Assembly (NCBI GenBank): GCA_009392815.1
Contig: VFFS01000059.1
Span: 1 to 56,861, forward strand
Source: SAR202 cluster bacterium
GTDB taxonomy: Bacteria; Chloroflexota; Dehalococcoidia; Lucifugimonadales; UBA826
Direction of reading: 5' to 3'
Length of the DNA stretch: 56,861 nucleotides
The notes beneath the pieces were generated by a model that had not been told where the DNA came from, did not search any database, and saw only the letters and a program-made list of their open reading frames with translations. Made by a program: the position numbers and the translations under genes. This document shows positions 28,399 through 37,110 of the stretch, one piece after another. Position 1 is the first letter of the stretch; the number at the start of each line of letters is the position of its first letter.

Positions 28399-29745
28399 TT
28401 AATCCCAGTCCCATTCGACAGTTCCTAGCCGAACTGTATCTCCCTGCTTTATTCCCGCCTCCTCTAAAGCTCTAACAACACCCGTTTTTTGCATATGCCT
28501 ATACAGCTGCATTCGAGCCGTCCAGTCTTCATAATCAATTCTTTCTGCAATACGTTCAACCCCAGGAGCGTCTACGACATAAACATCATTTTCAATAAAT
28601 ATACCGACTCCCTGTCTTTTGGGCATTGGTCTCAATACAGGAACTTCTTTTTCCATATCAAGTGAACCTATTTCTGGAAGCCCAATTTTATTTACACTTG
28701 AAAAATTCTTTTCTTTACCCACTTCATTCTGAGGCTCTACTGGGTCAAATGGTCTCTCATCCCCAACTTTCTCTGGTTCAAGTGCTACCAGAACAGCATC
28801 AATTAACTCTCCAATTCCCTCGCCTGTAGCTGCCGATACAACATATGTTTCGATATCTTGTATATCTAAGGATTGGACTATTTCCTCCCTCAGCACCTTT
28901 ACTTCCTCGAGATCACATTTATTAATGGCAACAATCTGGGGCTTTTCAACAAGGTCTTCATTAAACATACGAAGTTCCTCATTAATCTGTTTAAAAGTAG
29001 CAGCTGGATCCTCACCCGCCCCGTCGACGACATGTATAAGTAATCGGGTCCGTTCAACATGACGAAGAAACTCATGCCCGAGACCTATTCCCTTATGAGC
29101 ACCCTCAATCAAACCTGGAATATCCACCAGAACTATTGTTTTATCTCTGTGTTCAACGACACCTAATACTGGTTCAAGCGTTGTGAATGGATAATCTGCT
29201 ATCTTCGGAGCAGCAGCAGTCGCATAACTTATCAGACTAGACTTTCCAGCGTTAGGAGCGCCTATAATCCCTACATCAGCCAACATCTTCAATTCCAGCT
29301 TAAGTTCTACTTCTTCTCCTCTTTCCCCAGCTTGGGCAATAACGGGATATTGATTGGTTGAGGAAACATATTTAACATTTCCATATCCACCAGACCCACC
29401 TGGAGCCACAATAAATTCCTGATTGTGTTCTGTCACATCCGCAATTAGGTCATTGTCATGCCATACCTGTGTTCCTACAGGAACGTTAACGACCACATCC
29501 GCCCCGTCCGCACCGTGCTTCTTGACGCTTGCCCCATTCCCACCATTTTTTGCCTGAAAAACTCTCTTGTAGCGAAATTGCAAAAGAGTGTTCTCATTAG
29601 AGTTTCCTCTGATTATTATGTTTCCACCTCTTCCACCATCTCCACCATCAGGGCCACCCCTTGGGACAAATTTCTCATGCCTACCACTTATGGCTCCATC
29701 CCCTCCATCCCCACTCTTTATTTGAATTATGACTTCATCTATCAA
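28399..29745 (-). CDS. obg: GTPase Obg/CgtA
   Basis: A 448-residue ribosome-associated GTPase. The glycine-rich Obg domain occupies about 1-150, the G domain has GAPNAGKS (162-169), DIPG (208-211) and NKCD (275-278), and a C-terminal OCT domain covers about 370-448. It acts in 50S assembly and growth or stress control. I chose the TTG at 29745 because AGGGAG lies 6 nt upstream and the protein then begins (M)IDEVIIQ, matching the usual Obg start; the longer frame adds nine residues that overlap the ribosome-binding site. It is next to the putative replication origin. Confidence 0.96.
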   Translation of the reverse strand: MIDEVIIQIKSGDGGDGAISGRHEKFVPRGGPDGGDGGRGGNIIIRGNSNENTLLQFRYKRVFQAKNGGNGASVKKHGADGADVVVNVPVGTQVWHDNDLIADVTEHNQEFIVAPGGSGGYGNVKYVSSTNQYPVIAQAGERGEEVELKLELKMLADVGIIGAPNAGKSSLISYATAAAPKIADYPFTTLEPVLGVVEHRDKTIVLVDIPGLIEGAHKGIGLGHEFLRHVERTRLLIHVVDGAGEDPAATFKQINEELRMFNEDLVEKPQIVAINKCDLEEVKVLREEIVQSLDIQDIETYVVSAATGEGIGELIDAVLVALEPEKVGDERPFDPVEPQNEVGKEKNFSSVNKIGLPEIGSLDMEKEVPVLRPMPKRQGVGIFIENDVYVVDAPGVERIAERIDYEDWTARMQLYRHMQKTGVVRALEEAGIKQGDTVRLGTVEWDWD

Positions 29746-29789
29746 GATTTTCTCCCTGTGAAGAAGTGTCAAAGAGGAATAAGAATAAG

Positions 29790-30000
29790 AATAATAAGCC
29801 TGTGTATATTGTTGATTCTGCTCTAGTTAGGCGTGGGATACAAACAAATATTAGCATGAATAATTGTTGATTAAATGTTCATAATTTTAACCAGATTGTG
29901 GATATTTTTGATAATGATTGCAGACTGTTGATAATTAGAGATACTTATAAACAAATTTTAGGAGTTTCCGACAGTAATCAGATAGATATCCACATGAGTT
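29790..30000. other. Predicted replication origin (oriC) with DnaA-box-like cluster
   Basis: A 294-bp AT-rich gap between divergent genes. Sites close to TTATCCACA or its complement are TGTGGATAT (29897-29905, one mismatch), TGTTGATAA (29926-29934, one mismatch), ATATCCACA (29986-29994, one mismatch, opposite orientation), TGTTGATTA (29865-29873) and TTATAAACA (29945-29953), the last two with two mismatches. An AT-only-like run near 29840-29890 could be the unwinding element. Plus-strand base skew changes here: e.g. G9/C18 at 12001-12060 and G18/C9 at 30601-30660, both in plus-strand genes. Together these fit an origin. No experiment is implied. Confidence 0.7.
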
Positions 30001-30039
30001 GGTTGAGAAACTCTCAATATTCTATTTTGGAGAAAATGT

Positions 30040-31368
30040 ATGAAGAAGGACACAGATTTTATATCTTGTTTATTTGAAGAGAAACCAGTTTTACAATCTT
30101 ATCTTGACGTGGAAGCGGCGCTGGCGAAAGCTCAGGCTAAGCTAGGTGTTATCCCACAGTGGGCGGCTGACACGATATCCGAAAAAGCTAACTTGGAATT
30201 GTTAAATCTTGACAATGTTCATTTAGGCCTAGAGAAAACAGGCCATCCGCTTGTTCCTCTGGTCTGGGAATTGGATAGGGTTTGTGGGTCGGAGGCAGGT
30301 GGATACATTCATTGGGGTGCTACAACACAGAACATCACCCAGACAGGCAAACTTTTACTGGTTAAGAAGTGCCATCAATACTATAAGCAGGAATTGGGAA
30401 GACTACTTATTACTTTGGCCGAACTTGCTGAGAGATCAAAGAATTATGCTATGCCTGGCAGGACTCATGGACAGCACGCTGTTCCCGCGACTTTTGGATA
30501 CAAAGTTGCAGTCTGGATTGACGAGATAATTCGACATACCGAGCGGTTGACATCCTGTGAAGATAGAGTGTTTGTGGCGATGCTTGGAGGAGGGGCCGGA
30601 ACTATGGCTTCCGTCGGGTTAGAGGGATTGAAGACACAGGACCTGATTGGAAAAGAATTAGGTATTGGCTCGATGACCATGCCTGCCAGGACAATTGGAG
30701 ATCACTTAACGGAGTACATAACCATTCTAGCGATGCTTGCTGCTACCTCAAGCAAAATGGCGAGGGAGGTTTACACAATGATGAAGCAAGAATTTGGTGA
30801 AGTGGAAGAGCCCGTACCCGAGGGTGCAGTGGGATCCTCGACGATGCCTCAAAAGCGTAATCCTCGTCTCAGTCAGGATGTAGTTGCATGGGCTTCAGAA
30901 GTACGTACCTTTGTCCCAATGTCGCTTGAAGCGATGCAAACAGAGCATGAAGCAGATAAAACTACAAGCATGATGATGGATACGGCGATTAATAGGGTTT
31001 GTGTATTGACTGGGTACATAGTAGATGGTCTAAATCAAATATTTTCAGATATAAAGTTATTCCCTGAAAGAATGAGGAGAAATCTTGACTTGTCGGGTGG
31101 TCTCATCATGTCAGAAAGGGTGATGCTTGAGCTTGGAAAGAAGATAGGGAGACAGAGGGCCCATGATGCAGTTTATGATGCAGCTCAAAGGTCCGTTACC
31201 GAGGGAAGAGGATTTAGAGAGACGCTAGCAGAAGAAAGGGAAGTCTCATCATTACTGTCTGAGGAACAAATATCTGATCTCCTGGATCCTGAACAATACA
31301 CTGGCTTGTGTGCGTACTTTGCAGAAATATTTGCTGAAAAGGCACGGGTAGTCTCAAGAAATCTGTAA
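30040..31368 (+). CDS. Fumarase/aspartase superfamily lyase (adenylosuccinate lyase / carboxymuconate cycloisomerase type)
   Basis: A 442-residue homotetrameric-type lyase. The superfamily signature GSSTMPQKRNP is at 265-275, GRTHGQHA (140-147) carries the catalytic-region His, and HWGATTQNITQT (91-102) is the third conserved region. It eliminates a substituent beta to a carboxylate. The PcaB-like branch and adenylosuccinate lyase look alike at this level; the C-terminus resembles the cycloisomerase/aromatic branch, so I leave out a symbol. GGAG lies about 8 nt upstream of the ATG. It is the first gene right of the predicted origin. Confidence 0.85.
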   Translation: MKKDTDFISCLFEEKPVLQSYLDVEAALAKAQAKLGVIPQWAADTISEKANLELLNLDNVHLGLEKTGHPLVPLVWELDRVCGSEAGGYIHWGATTQNITQTGKLLLVKKCHQYYKQELGRLLITLAELAERSKNYAMPGRTHGQHAVPATFGYKVAVWIDEIIRHTERLTSCEDRVFVAMLGGGAGTMASVGLEGLKTQDLIGKELGIGSMTMPARTIGDHLTEYITILAMLAATSSKMAREVYTMMKQEFGEVEEPVPEGAVGSSTMPQKRNPRLSQDVVAWASEVRTFVPMSLEAMQTEHEADKTTSMMMDTAINRVCVLTGYIVDGLNQIFSDIKLFPERMRRNLDLSGGLIMSERVMLELGKKIGRQRAHDAVYDAAQRSVTEGRGFRETLAEEREVSSLLSEEQISDLLDPEQYTGLCAYFAEIFAEKARVVSRNL

Positions 31369-31387
31369 CGATTGAATTAATGGGGAC

Positions 31388-32581
31388 TTATTTAAGATCA
31401 ATAGGTGACGACTGTGGAATAGCGCCTGAAGCTTCTAATTTGTCTAATTCAGCATCGGGGATTCCGAAGCGTCTCAGAACGGTAGTTGTGTCGGCTCCAA
31501 AAGCGGGAGGTTCGACTTCGATCAATTCACACTCAGACATAGTCACTGGATTTCCTGGCCACGTTGTCTCGCCCCACTGATGAGACCCTTTTGTTTCTCC
31601 CGACGGAACATCGATATTTCGATAATCCTGGTCAACTACTATGCCTCTTTTCCGGTTTTCCTCATCGCGATGAAGTTCAGAGGAATATTTGTTTACCGTA
31701 ACAGGAATTCCTACAGAGGTTAGTAAGGAAACCCAGTGTGTACTGGTGTTACCAAGAAATATGGTCTGGAGATGCTGACTAGTTGGAGCGTCCCCTATGT
31801 CGGCGAATAAAGGAATGGATTGTAGTGCAAGTAGCTCAGTATCCGCTGAGACAGAAAGGAAGATCCAAGAATTGTCTGCACATTCGTAGAGTTGATTTAG
31901 TGAATCGGTTCCTCTCTTACCGGGACCCCCTAGGTCATTACGTTTATATTCTGGGTAATCCACATGATACGGACCTGTAATAGTTGCGGAAGTATAAGAA
32001 AGAGCAGCCTCTATTTTTTGCCCTTTCCCCGTTTTCTCCCTCTCTAGCAAGGCTAGCATGACAGCGTAGGCAGCGGAGATACCAGTTCCGTAGTCATTTA
32101 AAGTGAAAGTAGCAGGGCGGGGTCTCTGTGGTTGTGAAGGAATAGATACTCCAGCATTGCGGAGTTGGATCCCTGTGGCGGCCTGCGCATTTTGCTCAAA
32201 TCCGGGTCTCATTTGCCAGGGGCCATCTTGTCCGAAGCAGTTTATTGAACCATAAATGATTTCAGGATTAAGAGTCTTTAACCTTTGGTATCCGATACCC
32301 AGTCTGTCAGCAACACCTTTACGAAATCCTTCTAAGACTACGTCCGCCTTACGGGCCATGGTTAGGAAGGCTTCTAATCCTCCGGGTTTCCTTAAGTTAA
32401 GGACAACACTTTCCTTTCCTCTACCAACGTCAAGCCAGGGCGTAAGTTGAGGCGGTCTATACTCTGGATCAACCTTGATTACATTCGCACCATATTGAGC
32501 CAGCGTGCGGCCACATGTGGGCCCGGCGAGAACTATACAAAGATCAAGTACAGTGACACCGTCTAAAGGAGAGTTATTCAT
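31388..32581 (-). CDS. CaiB/BaiF CoA-transferase, catalytic-type subunit
   Basis: A 397-residue class III CoA-transferase with LAQYGANVIKVDPE at the CoA site, LGIGYQRLKTLNPEIIYG and the catalytic Asp163 in LNDYGTG. It starts 7 bp after the stop of another family member that lacks the Asp, in the order inactive then active. Known two-subunit class III transferases (for example BbsEF and SmtAB) support reading this as the catalytic half of a heteromer; that is inference. The substrate is unknown. It is the last gene of the selenoprotein operon. Confidence 0.9.
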   Translation of the reverse strand: MNNSPLDGVTVLDLCIVLAGPTCGRTLAQYGANVIKVDPEYRPPQLTPWLDVGRGKESVVLNLRKPGGLEAFLTMARKADVVLEGFRKGVADRLGIGYQRLKTLNPEIIYGSINCFGQDGPWQMRPGFEQNAQAATGIQLRNAGVSIPSQPQRPRPATFTLNDYGTGISAAYAVMLALLEREKTGKGQKIEAALSYTSATITGPYHVDYPEYKRNDLGGPGKRGTDSLNQLYECADNSWIFLSVSADTELLALQSIPLFADIGDAPTSQHLQTIFLGNTSTHWVSLLTSVGIPVTVNKYSSELHRDEENRKRGIVVDQDYRNIDVPSGETKGSHQWGETTWPGNPVTMSECELIEVEPPAFGADTTTVLRRFGIPDAELDKLEASGAIPQSSPIDLK

Positions 32582-32588
32582 ACTATAA

Positions 32589-33674
32589 CTAATCTACTCC
32601 CGGCATCTTAGGAGCGGGTGCCTTGACCTGGCCAATATTGCCATGGGTTTTCACAAGTAATCCTGGTTGTTTCATCATCCCAAATGTCGGGTCATTTATC
32701 TGGATCACCGCACCAGATTCGGAGGCATGTGGTTCGTTTAACCACTCGTCCACGGTTCTGCAGACGGTTCCTGGAACCCCAAGTTCTTCCATTAGATTTT
32801 CCCACTCCAGAGCCGTTTTCTCTAACCACAATTCTTCGAATTTTTGTGTCCATTCTTCTAAAAGAGTTCCTTCTGAACGAAGCCTGCCATTATCAGTTAG
32901 ATGGTTTAACCAGTCGGTGTGTCCTACTGCTTCGAGGAACGGTTTTAAAAATCGCGGGATCGCTATGTTTACATTGATCCATCGACCGTCTCCACAGAGG
33001 TAAAAACGAGCGATTACCGGGTGCCCTTCCTGTCTACCATGTGTTCGTTTTGAGTGGCGGACCAGGGCCGCGCCCATACCTTGGTACATTGCGTCATGGA
33101 TAGGGACTGTTACTTGTTGTCCTTTTCCTGTTTTCGCACGATATAGCAAAGCGGCTGTAACAGCAGGAGCTGCTGTCATGGCGGCGAAGGTACTAGCGTA
33201 ATAAAGTTCATGAAAGGAAGGCCCTTCACCTGGAATCGGCGCATCACCGGAAGGATTAAGTGCGTAGACCCCGGCGCTGGATGCTATCAAACCTTCACGT
33301 GCTGGCAACCATTCAAGTGGGTGGCCTTTTGGGAATGACGGCATTGATATAACTACGGGTTCTTTATCAACAGCACTTGGTGATAGAGATTCAAATGTAA
33401 TACCAAGAGAGAGTTGTTCAGAAGGATTCAGGCACTCTATAACGACATCAGCGCCAGCGGTAAATTTATCGATGTCGTTGCTTGAATAAGTGGATAAAGA
33501 AGTTTTCTTCCCGCGATTCCATACCGCAAAAGCTTCGGTGCCTCGGGAGGGATCTCCCTCCAAAGGTTCTATCTTATGTACCTCGGCACCTTGGTCTGCT
33601 AAAAGCATCCCAAGTATCGCTCCAGCCGGGTAATGGCTAAATTCGACTACTTTATATCCTGTTAAAACACCCAC
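32589..33674 (-). CDS. CaiB/BaiF CoA-transferase-like, subunit lacking catalytic Asp
   Basis: 361 residues, shorter than the usual 390-405. The N-terminal EFSHYPAGAILGMLLADQGAE and the central KTGKGQ turn are kept, but at the catalytic Asp position the sequence reads HELYYASTF, with Ser161 where Asp is expected by alignment to Asp163 of the next gene. The CoA-binding loop is also short. It is therefore likely a structural or substrate-binding partner of the adjacent subunit. The start is GTG without a clear ribosome-binding site, right behind a strong hairpin; translation may depend on read-through from the gene before. Confidence 0.85.
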   Translation of the reverse strand: MGVLTGYKVVEFSHYPAGAILGMLLADQGAEVHKIEPLEGDPSRGTEAFAVWNRGKKTSLSTYSSNDIDKFTAGADVVIECLNPSEQLSLGITFESLSPSAVDKEPVVISMPSFPKGHPLEWLPAREGLIASSAGVYALNPSGDAPIPGEGPSFHELYYASTFAAMTAAPAVTAALLYRAKTGKGQQVTVPIHDAMYQGMGAALVRHSKRTHGRQEGHPVIARFYLCGDGRWINVNIAIPRFLKPFLEAVGHTDWLNHLTDNGRLRSEGTLLEEWTQKFEELWLEKTALEWENLMEELGVPGTVCRTVDEWLNEPHASESGAVIQINDPTFGMMKQPGLLVKTHGNIGQVKAPAPKMPGVD

Positions 33675-33680
33675 AAGAGA

Positions 33681-33721
33681 AGTACAAGTAGAAAAAGGGT
33701 CACCCCTCTTCTACTTGTACT
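33681..33721 (-). promoter_or_regulatory. Long perfect stem-loop between selenoprotein and CoA-transferase genes
   Basis: A 13-bp perfect stem (33681-33693 with 33709-33721) has an inner GGG/CCC extension. One arm covers the last codons and stop of the selenoprotein gene; the other ends about 7 bp before the GTG of the next gene. No U-run follows on either strand, so an mRNA-stabilising, attenuating or translation-coupling element is more likely than a simple terminator. Confidence 0.6.
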
Positions 33722-35351
33722 GGTCTATCCCAACGGTTGCAGAAGATGGGCCTGATGGAAAGACTAGTGTCTTAGCCCTGTCCGCGCCAACAACCACTAT
33801 ATCTATGTCGTCTGCACTATGGAGTAGAGGAACTTCTGTAGCCAGTATTTCTTCTTCAGTCTGATTTCGCAGATAATGCCAGTTTTCATGCACACGTGCA
33901 TCCCCCAACGGCATGTACTGGATCATTTTACCGAGGCTATTGTTTGCATGCTTGTGGATGAACTCCCTTGCATCTTCTTTGGAGAAACCTTCTGCACCTA
34001 CAGGGCCAGCAACGTCAGGAGGCATAAAGATCAGCCTTTCGTGCCCCCCGGCATGGCTTCCACCAAGTGTTGTGTTTCCAAATGTGATGCCGTAGGCGAG
34101 AGTTTTAAGCAGGCCCTCCGCTGAAGTATTCCCTTGGTCCTGTACGTCTAATTCTCCGTCGGTTACAAAAATCGATACGGTACTTTCATCGCCTTTGAAC
34201 CCGCGATCTTCAGCGTATGACGGCCAAGGACTCATATCCTCGTTCTCCCCTACGCAGTGAACAAATTTTCGAGTTGTTCCTATTGTGTCCATATCCATTT
34301 TATTTGGGTACCACATTCCAATGTTTTTTAGACAAAGGTAAAAAGCTCTCCCGATTATGATGTTAATTTCGTTGTCTCGGCCAGGTCCGAGTGCCGACCT
34401 AGGGTTGAGGCCAACTTCTTTGGCCATAGGGCCGTTGACGACAAGGATAGGGGCATGAGGACTTGTAGACATCAAGAGGGACTTTCCCCCATGTTCTCCC
34501 ATTTCGGACAGGCATTTTACCGAAGCAATTATTATTGGCATGTGCTCTGGTTTAGCACCAGCTAAAGCAGAATTTATTGCAATCTTTTCCACTGTGGCAA
34601 GTCCAAAGCCAGGAGGCATATCGCAGACCACGTGATCGGGAGGGAGGTTGGTACCCGAAATTAGATCTGCAACAGCAGAATCAGTAGGGGGGAAAACAGG
34701 TAGGGCGTCTGACCAGTCCCTGCGAGTGTAGTCAGAATTCATTTTTAAAATAGCGTCGTATCGATCATCACCTTCGTATCTTAAGGTAGCAGCCTGATTT
34801 TCAGCGACAGTTTTATTATCACTATCAGCGGTCAGGCAAGAGATTAATTCGTCCATTACATCTTCTGTTTGAGTGACGCACAAGTCATCCGCGAGATTAC
34901 GATATATTCTTGGGACGATAACAAATTGTAAATCAGGCATACCGAAAGCTCTGCTGCTTGCTAAAGCATCATCTTCAAATCTCCCGGAAACGATGGGCAC
35001 GGCGGGCTTTCCCATCTTTTCAATTTCTATCATGTCGTGGCACATCCACGACGCGCAGGTTCCTCAATCGGCAGTGGCGCCGATAACAACGTCACATTCC
35101 TCTCCTGCCTGTTTTACTATTGGAGGTGGAGTTGGATAGTTTCCTCCAGTGTAGAAGTTAATTTTTACATCATTGAACCGTTCCTGAATGATTTCGCCGG
35201 CACGATTCAGAGCAAGGTCTCCACCATGGGTTCCACTCCAAACAAGACCTATAGTGAGTCCGTCTAAAGATTTAGGCCTGGGATTGGTCTTTAATATGTT
35301 CATCATCCCACGCTGTTGGGCGACAGGATTGGATACTTCTAGTAGATGCAT
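33711..35351 (-). CDS. UGSC-family selenoprotein, Sec encoded by in-frame UGA
   Basis: One 546-residue protein if UGA (35064-35066) is read as selenocysteine 96. Before it: a Rossmann-like N-terminus (DGLTIGLVWSGTHGGD at about 30-45) and CDVVIGATAD; after it: GTCASWMCHDMIEIEKMGKP, giving the motif U-G-T-C. Frame is unbroken on both sides, and a 7-bp hairpin follows the UGA as bacterial Sec insertion needs. Read normally the gene would split into 95 and 444 codons, the second without a usable ribosome-binding site. The UGSC family is known as (seleno)proteins of unknown, probably redox, function; UGTC is a variant. The long C-terminal domain (about 150-546) I do not recognise. The ATG has GGAG upstream. 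It leads an operon with two CoA-transferase subunits. Confidence 0.85.
35034..35052 (-). promoter_or_regulatory. Bacterial SECIS-like hairpin after UGA Sec codon
   Basis: On the mRNA, GTCGTGG pairs perfectly with CCACGAC around the loop AUGUG, starting 11 nt after the UGA. The spacing between UGA and the apical loop (18 nt) and a GU-containing small loop fit the bacterial SECIS bound by SelB. The codons in the hairpin still encode the conserved residues after Sec. Confidence 0.65.
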
Positions 35352-35392
35352 TATTAGTCTCCATGTGTTAGCAGTAATAACAGATAGGTTCG

Positions 35393-35428
35393 ATTATACA
35401 TACCGGGGTGGGCAACTGCCGTTATAAT
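35393..35428. promoter_or_regulatory. Divergent -10 boxes between selenoprotein and rdgB genes
   Basis: A TATAAT reads on the plus strand at 35423-35428, 31 nt before the rdgB start, and another TATAAT reads on the minus strand at 35398-35393, 42 nt before the selenoprotein start. No good TTGACA partner is seen for either, so both are tentative. Confidence 0.35.
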
Positions 35429-35458
35429 TGAAAATCTAAAACCTAGGATGAGAATGTA

Positions 35459-36085
35459 ATGAATGCGATCGAGTCGTGTAAGTTGCTTGTTGCAACTAGA
35501 AACGCTGGAAAAATGCAAGAATTACTGGTTCTTCTCGCAGATACCAGATATAACCTGCTGTCTTTAGATGAGACTTCTATTGATCCAGGCTTTGAGGTGG
35601 AGGAAACAGGTTCGACTTTTGAGGAGAACGCGATATTGAAAGCAGAGGGTTATGGAGCAGTCGCGGGGATGATGACCCTCGCCGATGACTCCGGTCTGGA
35701 GGTTGATGCTCTCGGCGGTGCTCCGGGGGTTTTATCTGCCCGTTACGGTGGCGAAACGCTGGATGATTTGGGAAGAAATGCATTGCTCTTAGAAAACGTC
35801 TCTGGCTTATTGGAAGAGGATCTTACTGCTCGCTTTAGGTGTGTTGTAGCGATCTATATTCCAGGTGGTAGGACATTAACATTTGATGGAAACATTGAGG
35901 GGACAATCACCCATGATCCTCGAGGCGATAATGGATTTGGTTACGATCCGTTATTTTTTTTCCCGCCCAAGGCTAAGACACTTGCTGAGATATCAGCTAA
36001 GGAAAAACATGAGGTATCTCATAGAGGTTATGCGGTGAGAGAAGCTGCGAGGTACTTACGAAGCAGAGGTGAGTCTGTATGCTGA
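35459..36085 (+). CDS. rdgB: Non-canonical purine NTP pyrophosphatase (RdgB/HAM1)
   Basis: A 208-residue house-cleaning enzyme that hydrolyses ITP, dITP and XTP to monophosphates. The family signature is visible: N-terminal LLVATRNAGKMQEL (9-22), ENAILKA, LADDSGLEVDALGGAPGV and the C-terminal GFGYDPLFF, with a late SHRG. The length is normal. The stop overlaps the moaA start by 7 bp, so rdgB, moaA and the RNase HI-MoaC gene form one operon. Confidence 0.95.
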   Translation: MNAIESCKLLVATRNAGKMQELLVLLADTRYNLLSLDETSIDPGFEVEETGSTFEENAILKAEGYGAVAGMMTLADDSGLEVDALGGAPGVLSARYGGETLDDLGRNALLLENVSGLLEEDLTARFRCVVAIYIPGGRTLTFDGNIEGTITHDPRGDNGFGYDPLFFFPPKAKTLAEISAKEKHEVSHRGYAVREAARYLRSRGESVC

Positions 36086-37095
36086 AAGACATGCCTTTAG
36101 ATAAACTGTCACGCCCTTTAAGAGACTTGAGGGTATCTGTTACCGACAGGTGTAATTTTCGCTGCCCTTATTGCATGCCAGCCGAAATTTATGGTGAAAG
36201 ATATGAATTCCTTCCAAGGAATGACTTACTCACGTTTGAAGAAATAACTCGGATAGTCAAACTATCCACTCAACTGGGAGTGAAAAAAGTCAGATTAACA
36301 GGTGGAGAACCCCTCGTAAGACAGGATGTTGTTGAGCTTGTATCGATGATTGCAAGTCTGGACGGAATAGAAGATTTCGCTATGACGACAAATGCTTATC
36401 TCCTATCCGGGATGGCGGAAAGTCTTAAGAAAGCAGGGCTGCAAAGAATAACAGTGAGCCTGGATTCTATTGACGACGAGGTGTTTAAGAAGATGAACGG
36501 ACGAGGGTTTGGGACAGCGAAGGTTATAGATGGAATAGCCGCTGCAAAAGAAGCTGGTTTAGATCCCATTAAGATTAATGCCGTTGTGCAAAAAGGGATT
36601 AATGACAATACATTGGTTGAACTTGCGAGTTGGTGCCGAGATAACGGCTACACGCCACGGTTTATTGAGTACATGGATGTTGGCACATTAAACGACTGGA
36701 AACTCGACGAGGTACTCCCGGCCTCCGAAATTGTGAAAATAATAGAGGGTGAATTTTCGGTTACACCCATTGAATCTTCTTACAGAGGAGAAGTAGCGAA
36801 GAGGTATCGTTATAAAGACGGTAAAGGGGAATTTGGAGTTATTTCATCTGTAACTCAACCGTTTTGTGGAGACTGTACAAGGCTTCGACTGTCGCCAGAA
36901 GGACAGATTGTCACTTGTCTGTTTGCAGACGGGGGGACAGATCTTAGAGGTCCTATGAGAAGCAACATCCCTGATGAGGAATTGCTTAATATTATGTCTG
37001 GCACCTGGTCTAATAGAGAAGATCGCTATTCAGAGATTCGTACGTCAATGACCAGCCCGAGAAAAAAAGTTGAGATGTATCACATTGGTGGTTAA
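36079..37095 (+). CDS. moaA: GTP 3',8-cyclase MoaA
   Basis: A 338-residue radical SAM enzyme starting molybdenum cofactor synthesis. The N-terminal cluster motif is CNFRCPYC, the SAM-binding LTGGEPL is present, the second 4Fe-4S site is in PFCGDCTRLRLSPEGQIVTC, and the essential C-terminal Gly-Gly (HIGG) is intact. It converts GTP to 3',8-cyclo-H2GTP, which MoaC turns into cPMP; MoaC is encoded in the next gene as part of a fusion. The ATG overlaps the rdgB end. This indicates molybdoenzymes in the organism. Confidence 0.97.
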   Translation: MLKDMPLDKLSRPLRDLRVSVTDRCNFRCPYCMPAEIYGERYEFLPRNDLLTFEEITRIVKLSTQLGVKKVRLTGGEPLVRQDVVELVSMIASLDGIEDFAMTTNAYLLSGMAESLKKAGLQRITVSLDSIDDEVFKKMNGRGFGTAKVIDGIAAAKEAGLDPIKINAVVQKGINDNTLVELASWCRDNGYTPRFIEYMDVGTLNDWKLDEVLPASEIVKIIEGEFSVTPIESSYRGEVAKRYRYKDGKGEFGVISSVTQPFCGDCTRLRLSPEGQIVTCLFADGGTDLRGPMRSNIPDEELLNIMSGTWSNREDRYSEIRTSMTSPRKKVEMYHIGG

Positions 37096-37110
37096 TAAGA
37101 GGCATTTCAT

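Noticed and set aside
33681-33721. Rho-independent terminator
   Set aside because: The stem is strong but no U-run follows on either strand, and the downstream gene is closely spaced.
33711-35045. Separate gene starting at the ATG at 35045
   Set aside because: That ATG lies in the loop of the SECIS-like hairpin, has no ribosome-binding site at proper distance and would cut off the Sec motif. The read-through reading explains the frame better.
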